A stretch of 64,000 nt of DNA, from positions 1-64,000 of the forward strand of contig JAKCPI010008017.1 in NCBI GenBank assembly GCA_023213315.1, read 5' to 3'. Every line of letters starts with the position of its first letter. The stretch's first letter is position 1. The notes below the pieces were generated by a model, which made no database searches, was not told where the DNA came from, and saw only the letters and a program-made list of their open reading frames with translations. The DNA is from Euborellia annulipes. Lineage: Eukaryota; Arthropoda; Insecta; Dermaptera; Anisolabididae. Positions 24,801 through 34,217 of the stretch are shown one piece after another. The position numbers were made by a program, and so were the translations under genes.

Positions 24801-27800
24801 CAAGATGCTTTACTCTCTGTGGCCAATGATTGCTTCAAAGAAGTGGAAGATGATAATCTAAGACACAATCTTTCTACAATTTGTGTTTATATACACGAAG
24901 TAAATATCTATTTTAGATTGAATCTATTTATTATTATTATTTTGCTAATAATATTTTTTACTTGATAGAGTGTTACTAAAATGACCCATCGTTTTTACCT
25001 GGAAATGAGAAGAAGATATTATACTACCCCAAGTAGCTATCTGGAACTTCTAAAACTCTATAATGCCCTTCTTCAATCACAACGGGATAAAGTTTCTAAA
25101 AAACGTGATCGCGTTCAAAATGGACTCAGGGTAATTTGTAAATTGTTGTTTGAGAAGTAAAAAGAATGACTTTGTTGAGTTGGTTTGGGAAACAAGCAGA
25201 TGATCAATCCTCAGTCACTTTATCTTTTCAGATATTCGAAGAGCAAAATTCTTCTATTCCTGAGAGCATCAAAATTAATTTTAACGATTTATAGATGTGG
25301 CTTTAAAGATATTTTACGATTTTTTTGTTTAAAAATACATAAAAATTAACTGACCATCCCATACTTTCTTTCATTTTATTGAATATTTTTTGCAAATTTC
25401 TTTCTAATAAAAGAATCCTATCTTCCTCAATTTTAATTATGCTTAAAGCATTTGCAAGTAAATATGTCAAAAAGGTCATTCAAACTATCTTTAAATTCTT
25501 GCTCGTCCTTGGGCCATAGCACAGTGGTAGAGTGTCCGCCTCTTGTGCTAGGGGTGTAAATAATATCATAGGATAGAATAAAGACCTTGAATTCCGATTC
25601 TAAAGAGAGATAGACTAAATTGTATCATCTGTCAATGTTCCTCAGCATAAATCTTTTATATTTTTTCTTCATTTCATAATTATTTGTCAATAATATTATT
25701 TTTCACTTCGACTGTGAGGCCCAGAATCTCTCACAGTTCCGGCACAGACTTGGTTTAAATATAAAATAAGAATCATTAATATGATTTAATTTAAAAAAAG
25801 AAATTGAATTTAAAATATTTTTTTATAGAAACTCTTGGAAACAAATGATTTAGTAGAAACTATGAAAGTCGAATTAACAGAAATGGGACCTAAACTAGTT
25901 CAAAAATCTGCTGATACTGAAAAACTTTTACAATATTTAGCAGAAGAGACTGGTCACGCTGATAAAGTCCGAGAAGTTGTTAAAAATGAAGAAACTCAAG
26001 TCAAAGTATGTACAACAATTCTATATATTCGTATAGTGAACAAAATTTTTTATGTAGACAAAATATTAACGTTAATTTTTTGTTTCAGGCAAAAGCTCAA
26101 GAAACACGCGAACTAGCAGAGGAAGCTCAGCGTGACTTGGATGCAGCTCTCCCTCTTCTGGATCAAGCTCTTCTGGCTCTCGCATCTCTCAATAAAAACG
26201 ATATTAATGAACTTCGAGTATTTGTCAAACCTCCACGACTTGTTCAATTCGTTATGGAAGCTGTCTGCGTTCTTCTAAATAAAAAGTAAATATATCTTAG
26301 AAGAATGGCAGGAGGTAGCAGCCAGGAAGGAGCGTCGTCTCCAAAAACAATGAAACTCCCAGATATTCGCGACGTTTCGGTCTAAATTTATTTGACCATC
26401 ATCAGGCAATCAGGCTACAATAGATTTTTATTCATAATTAACATTATTAACAAATAAGACATTACAATGGCTGTTATTTTTTATTTTTACTTACAGTTGT
26501 CATATGTAAATTTATATAAATATATTTAAGCATATGCTGCTTTGGACTGTAAAAAGTAAATATATAGGAAATTTTGGAATTTTTTCTATTTTTAATTTTA
26601 ATTATTACCCAAAAAAAAAATTTACTAGAAAATACAAATACCTTTTAATGATCTAATTTCAATTTAATTACGAATTAAATTAATATATAAATTTAATTTT
26701 TTCAGGGCTGATTGGGCAACGGCTAAACAAGTTATGGCTGATTCGAATTTTTTAAAAAACTTACAAGATTATCAAAAAGATAAAATCACTGATAAAATGC
26801 TCGATAAACTCAAAACATATGTAGATCATCCAGATTTTATTCCTGAAAAAGTGGTTAAACAAAGTAAAGTCTGTATGTCTATGTGTAAATGGGTGATCGC
26901 TATCGATGCCTATGCTAAAGTTTATAGAATTGTCGAACCCAAAAAGAAAAAGTAAGTAATTTTTTTTTAATATACATATCATATAATAAACAACTCTCTA
27001 ACTGCAAAACTGACATTCTCCACATTTGTCCAATGCTGCTCTTGTGTACCTTGCGACCAACCCACCAGATTTTTTATTAATTTTCTTTTTTTTTTTTTTA
27101 GGTTGAAAGCAGCTGAAACTGAATTAGAACAAGTAATGTCTATATTACGCGAAAAACAACAAATGTTAGCTGAAGTGGAACATCAAATAGCTAATCTTGA
27201 AGCTACTTTTGATGCTTCAATGGCTGAAAAAACATTTTTAGAAAATAGTATTGAATTGTGTAATGCTAGATTAGGGAGAAGTGGAAGGCTTCTTTCGGCT
27301 TTGGGAGATGAGCAAGGAAGGTGGGAGGAGACGATCAAGGTTTGTTATGTTAATCAATATGATTAGGCTTATATCCTAGCTTTAATAATAGAAGAAATCG
27401 GCATCATCGTATGTATCGCTCTTCAAAATTGCGCATGAATGTTTGGATATTTTAAATTAGATGAAGCTCAGGAACCGTTTTCACAATATTCGCATTAAAA
27501 GTCAAAAAAGTTTTTAATAAAACTTTATTTGACCCCAGACAATGTTTCATCCCCTTGCTGTAGCCAATCACTGAATAAGTCCTACATCAAGGGGACGAAA
27601 CATTATCTGGGGTCAAATAAAGTTTTGTTAAAAACTTTTTGACTTCTAATGAACTTCTTAGTTCAAATCCTTGTGAATTATGTATATTTTCGTTTTGCTT
27701 TTTCTTGTGGAAATGAACAAATAACAAATTCTTGACTGATCTCTCTTAGTATACGCCTAGCTTAGTACTATAATTTATTTTATTACGTTGTAATATTGAA

Positions 27801-30800
27801 TAAAATGACATTAAAGAATTTTTAAATATTTTCAGGAATTAACTGCAGAACTTGTAAATATGCTTGGAGATATTTTACTTGCGAGTGGCATAATTGCTTA
27901 TTTAGGAGCATTTACAAGTGAATATAGAGATGAATTACTAAAAAGTTGGCATGTCAATTTATTAGAACTTGAAATTCCAACATCCAGAAATTTCAAGTAA
28001 TGTATAATTTATATTATACAATATTTTCATGTTAATCCTTTTTCAATTATTTATAAATTTTCACAACTTATTAATATTTTTTCATTTTAAATTATAGTTT
28101 GATACAAACATTGGCTGATCCATATGACGTTAGTATGTGGAACTTTTTTGGCTTACCAAGAGATCCGATTTCGACTGAAAATGCTATAATGGTTACTCGT
28201 GGGTTACGATGGCCTCTTATGATTGACCCTCAGGAACAAGTAATTCACTTTATTTATTTAAATATAAAACCTTCTCAGCATATTATTCTATCAAGTTCAT
28301 TTAAAAAGAAAATCGATTAAAATTTAATATTTTTCAGGCGAATCGTTGGATACGACAAATGGAAGCTAAAAGCCATGTTAAAGTAGTCAAACTATCAGAT
28401 TCAAATTATATGCGGGTATTAGAGAGTGCTATAAGAGTAGGATTACCAGTTCTTATTGAAGATATGGGAGAACAAATAGATCCAGCATTAATACCTATTC
28501 TAAATAAACAAACATATGTAGTTGCTGGCCGATTGCTCATTAAACTTGGTGATAGTGAAGTTGATTACGATATCCATTTTAAATTATATATGACATCGAA
28601 AATGGCAAATCCCCATTATCTACCAGAAGTTTGCATTTTAGTAACAGTAGTAAATTTTACTGTTACGCCATCAGGACTTGAGGATCAATTACTCTCGTGA
28701 GCCCTGAACTAATTATTTTTACCCCATAATTATTATTATATATATATATATATATATTTTTTTTTTAGGGATGTAGTAAGATTGGAACGACCTGATTTAG
28801 AAAAACAACGAAATGAATTGATATTAAAAATAAATACCGACAAAGCCCAACTTCAAGCTATTGAAGATAAGATATTGAAAAAACTTTTCTCTTCTGAAGG
28901 AAATATACTAGATGATGAAGAACTTATTGAAACACTCACCGAAAGCAAAGTTATTATTAAATTTTTATATTTTTCTTTTAATTTTAAATGAACTCTTATT
29001 ATTTTTAGACCAAGTTACAGAGCAGAAATGATAAGACAATAAAATATATTCTTAACATTTTTTTTAGGAAACATCAGCAATAATTGCTACTCGTTTAGTT
29101 GAATCTGAAGCAACTGAAGAACTGATATCTGTAGCTAGAGAAAAATACCGGACGGTTGCTATTCGTGGTTCATGTCTTTATTTTGTCGTGGCTCTTTTAG
29201 CTGACATAGACCCAATGTATCAATATTCTCTCAAATATTTCACCCAGGTAAATAAACGATTTAATTATAAAAATATAAAATCACTTATTAAATTAAATTA
29301 TTTATTTTAAGGTATTTAACACAGTGATTGAAGTTAGTGAAAAATCTATAGATTTGAATACAAGATTAGAAATTCTTATTAAAGAAATTACATATGCTAT
29401 CTATGTCAATATATCTCGTGGACTTTTTGAGAGGCATAAATTAATCTACAGTTTCATGTTATGTTGTGCTATATACAAGAATATCGGAATAATTAAAGAA
29501 GCACAATTTAAATTTCTTCTTCGAGGGCCTGGAGGAGCCAAAATGGTATAAATATCTTTTTAATAAGGGTCTTAACCCTATCCAATATGTTATAAATTAA
29601 ATTCTTTGATAAAATTATTTTAAATTATGAAAAATAATTCCAAAAAGCAAAAATGTAGGGTAAAGTGAAATTTTTGGTGGACACAAGATCAAATAAAAAT
29701 TGAATTGTTGAGAGAGATAAAATTATGGCGCGTTCCCTCTGTTGAAAAGAACCTTATAATTTATAGCAGGCGACATGAGTTGTCTACTACTACTTATTAA
29801 TAAGAGATTCTATAAAAAACAAATTAAAATTTTTCAGAAATTGCCGAAAATGCCTAATATTCCTCATATGACTGATTACCTCTGGCTTTCTCTTAATTTT
29901 TTAGAAGAGAGATTTAAACGTTTTCAAGATATTACTGAAAAAATATTATACAAAATTAAAATTAATATTGGAGATTTCAGTCAGGTATTTATAAATTATT
30001 TATTGGATTTAACACTTTTGAAATACTTTCTTTTTTTTTAATACCCAGGATATTTCCTTAATTCCTGATGCAACTCAAGATTCAGAGTTAAATTCTACTC
30101 TACGTGATTTTGAAAAGCTCATGTTATTAAAGATACTTCGAGAAGAAAAGGTGAATTCGCTTTTAAGATAATATTTAAAAAAAGTAAATATTTAATTAAA
30201 AATTTCAATTCTAGCTTCTATTTGCTATAACTGAATATGTAAAATTAAATATGGGAAAATCGTTTGTGGAAAGCCCACAAGTCAGTTTAAATATATTGTA
30301 AGTAATTATATTATATATCTTCTAAAAAACGTCTTTTTATTATTTGTTTGTAATAAATAGAATGAGAAAAAAGAGAGGGCATCTACCGGTAATTGCAGCA
30401 GGGCTGTCCTCATAATTTTCTGAAGATGGCCCTAAACAGGACCGAAACTTGGCAGTGAAGGAAAATAAATGAAATTACAATTAGATGCTCTCTCTCTTTT
30501 TTCACATTCTACTACTATCAATACAATCTACTATAAAAATTCAAATACATTAATAAATAAAATTATTTTTAGATACAAAGACACATCAAAATTAACGCCG
30601 CTGATATTTATTTTGAGCACTGGTTCAGATCCATTTAGATCATTTCAAAGATTTTCCATCGAAATGGGATTTGAAGAAAAAGTTAGATCCATCTCTCTTG
30701 GACAAGGCCAGGGTCCAGTAGCTGAAAGAATGATCATGTCTGCTATTGGTTTAGGCGATTGGGTTTTTCTCCAGGTAATCAAATTAATAAAATTATAAAT

Positions 30801-33800
30801 TATTCGAGTTATCCAAGCTAAAATTGGCATATCAAACAATTATTGAAAAAATAATACAATTTAACAAAAAAATAATTTTTCTTTCAAATAGAATTGTCAT
30901 TTGGCTACATCATGGATGCCTGCAATGGAACAACTATTAAAAAATATAGCCGAAGATCCGGATACTATTCATCCAAAATTCAGACTATATTTAAGTTCCA
31001 TGCCTAGCAAACAATTTCCTGTTTCAGTTTTACAAAATTCAGTAAAAGTTACAAATGAACCACCTAAAGGAATTCGTGCTAATATCAAACGAGCATTTGG
31101 TGAATTAACTAAACATTTTTTTGAAGAAAATGGTAAAATATTTTTTTCTATTTTTTTTTTTAATAAGTCATAATTTAAATAACCAATTTTTTTGATATGC
31201 TATAGAACTTGGTGCTAATTGGAGAAAAATTATTTTTGGAATTTGTTTCTTTCATGCGGTTATTCAAGAAAGAAAAAAATTCGGTCCCCTTGGTTGGAAC
31301 ATTACATATGAATTTAGCGAAAGTGATCGTGAATGTGCATTAAATACTATAAGAATGTTTTGTGAACATGGCCATATTCCTTGGGATGCTTTGGAATATA
31401 TAACATGTAAAAAATTTGTATTCTTTTAATTTGATAAATTTTTTATAAAACCATATTTGTGTTTATGGACTCTCTAGCTAGAATTGAATTTCTGAATACA
31501 TTTGACTTTTGTAAAAATTTCTCGTAATGTTTGTGATAATTCGAGCGTAAATTAAAAGAATATTCAGAGTCGATAAACACCCTTGTGGCCTAAGATCAAA
31601 GAAATCCCCTTATTTCTTTAACTAACAGTTGATTGGAAATCTTTTAGCCGAAATTACTTATGGCGGCCGAGTTACTGATTATTGGGATCAGAGATGCCTT
31701 ACAAGTATTTTAAAAGGATTTTTCTCTCCAAAGATTTTAACCCCAGGTATTTTTCAAAATAATAAATTGAATAGTGGAACGTGGCTGTAGCTGATATGTT
31801 GAACGACAAATCTATTTTTTGTATAAAAAATATGAATATGCTCTTGGAAGCTGAAGATGGTAGGGGATGATCCCAGCCGAAACGTTCCAATAAAGAGTGC
31901 TTAATTTCTAAATAGAGGCTCTATTAATTGGCTGCATCCTCTTCCCTATTCAACATCAAAATAATAAATATAATTTCTCAAGATAGGAGAAATTTTGTCT
32001 CTTTTTTCCATTAAGTATCGCTATGACTTCCTCTTCTGTCACATTTTCTGATCTGAGTACAGCCACCTTTCTCTTCGTCATAGCCTATCTATCCCTGAGA
32101 ATATAAATTTTAATACTATTTCGTTTGACAGGATATGTTTACTCCAAATCAGGAGTTTATTATTGTCCAGAATCTGATAGAATTAATAAACTTGTTGATT
32201 ATAGAACCTTTATTGATAATCTTCCTCTTCATGAAGAACCTGAAATATTTGGTATGCACGAAAATGCAAATATTGCTTTCCAGGTGAGTCAAAATGAAAT
32301 CCCTTACAAAGGTTAATTAATTATTAATATTCCTAAATTCAAACATTTATTTTTTTTTTTTAGAAAAAAAGAAACTCAAGAGGTAATTTTTACTATTTTG
32401 GATATTCAACCTCAAGAATCTGGAACTACTGGAGGGAAATCTACGGATGATATAGTTTATGAAGTGGCTCAATCAATTCTAGATACTTTACAATTTTTTA
32501 TTGATCCTGATGAATCAGTTCCAATATTATTAAAACGAGATGATAGAGATCGTTTACCTTCTTTAAGTACAGTTCTCTTTCATGAAATTGATCGATTTAA
32601 CAAAATGTTAAAAGTGCTTAATAATTCTTTGGACTCTCTTCAAAAAGCAATAAAAGGTTTTGTTGTTATGTCTGAGGCACTTGAACAAGTCTATACCTCA
32701 TTTTCCAATAATATGGTAAGAAAGTAATATTTGAATTTCACACTTCATTTTCAGAATTAAAAAAAACCATTAAAAAACAATTAAAATGTGCACATAAAAA
32801 CCAAATTTAAAACGAATCAATATGATGAATAATTTTTACTCTTTCAAATTTTAAAAAATCTTTTAAGGTACCTTCACTATGGGCTAATGTTGGTTATTTA
32901 TCGATGAAACCTTTGGGCTCGTGGGTTGTGGATTTGACAGTCCGTATTGATTTTATATATGTAAGTATAATACTTAATAATAAATAAATTTAACCGACAT
33001 TCATGTCTATTCTCTAAGCAAAAATGTTACTTATAACATCTGTAAACAGTATTAATTCATTTTAACACTTCCTTGCTTCAAATTGCTATTCTGTAAGCAG
33101 AAACTTTAAAGCCTAGCCGTTAACATTTAATCAATAGTGTTAAAAATTAATGCAATGTCTAGGGGGTTTAACCTAAAAAGTAAGGTTATGATTTTGACAG
33201 CTTTCAAATAAAAACAAAAAGTTAACATCGCTGTTAAAATATTGTTTAGAGAATAGCATTTTTAACGCTGGTGTTATTATTTTACTTTTTAACACCCATT
33301 TGATGATGTTAAATTTTAACGTCTCTTTTTAGAGAATAGACCTGATTCAGGTCTATTCTCTAAGCAAAAACGTTAACTTTTAACATCTGAAATCAGAGTT
33401 AATTCATTTTAACACCTTTTTGCCTCGAATTGCCATTCTACTATAAGCAAAAACTTAAACGCCAAAGCGTTAACATTTTGTCAACAGTGTTAAAAATTAA
33501 TGTCATGTTTAGGGGGTCACTTTAATATTTTAACTCAGTATTTAATACATAAAATTGGCGTCTTTAACCTAAAGAGTTAGGTCATGATTTTGACAGCTTT
33601 GAGATAAAAGCATCAATTTTAATTTTAGTTAATGTTGCTGTTAAACTTTGTTTAGAGAATAGCATTTTTGGTGTGTCAGATAGACTTACTAGATTGAAAA
33701 TAAAAATCAAGTGCGGATGCGCGAGAGGTTATCGTGGAGTGTAAAAAACGAACAAGCAGGAAACAGCTATCTTATGGATTGCTAACACCTGGTGCAAAAA

Positions 33801-34185
33801 AGTAAAATGTTAACGTCGATGTTAAAACTTTGTTTAGAGAATAGCATTTTTTAACGCTGGTGTTATTACTTTACTCTTTAACACTCAATTTATGATTTTA
33901 AATTTTAACTGATTGTTTTTATTGTAAATTTTATATTTTCAGTGCTGGTTAACAAGAGGAGCACCAACTTCCTTTTGGATAAGTGGCTTCTTTTTTCCCC
34001 AAGGCTTTCTTACCGGGGTTTTACAATCTTTTTCTAGGAGATATGACTTCCCGATTGATGAACTTAAGTTTGAATTTGATGTTAAAAACAAAATATTAGA
34101 TCAACAAACTATAATGACTTTAAGGAAAAGTCAAAATCCACAGGTAAATTAATTATGTTTATAAATTATTTATATTCTTTCAAAA

Positions 34186-34217
<32 letters not shown>

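Larger units (their letters stand above)
19056..25130 (+). other. Dynein exons 33-42: AAA3, AAA4 and base of the stalk
   Basis: Exons: 19056-19242, 19578-19801, 19992-20655, 20826-21049, 21369-21627, 22332-22522, 23248-23420, 23483-23666, 24734-24899, 24969-25130. AAA3 has Walker A GLTGVGKT and Walker [11 protein letters not shown] in the unusually long exon 35 (664 nt), followed by [17 protein letters not shown]4 has the P-loop [10 protein letters not shown] in exon 38, where most axonemal dyneins have a GSGRQS form, so a lysine replaces the usual arginine. Exon 41 reads [14 protein letters not shown], a family landmark. Its acceptor is the CAG ending at 24733; earlier AG sites in the same intron would break the frame. 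Confidence 0.92.
25829..27339 (+). other. Dynein exons 43-46: coiled-coil stalk and microtubule-binding domain
   Basis: Exons: 25829-26005, 26089-26285, 26706-26951, 27102-27339. The two antiparallel coiled-coil arms are rich in E, K, Q and L heptads: exon 43 to early 44 on the way out, exon 46 on the way back. The tip, in exons 44-45, has the usual [20 protein letters not shown] and [12 protein letters not shown] blocks of the microtubule-binding domain. Exon 44 ends at AAA AA|gtaaat. A ribozyme-bearing insertion begins ten bases downstream and its target duplication repeats the donor. Confidence 0.9.
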
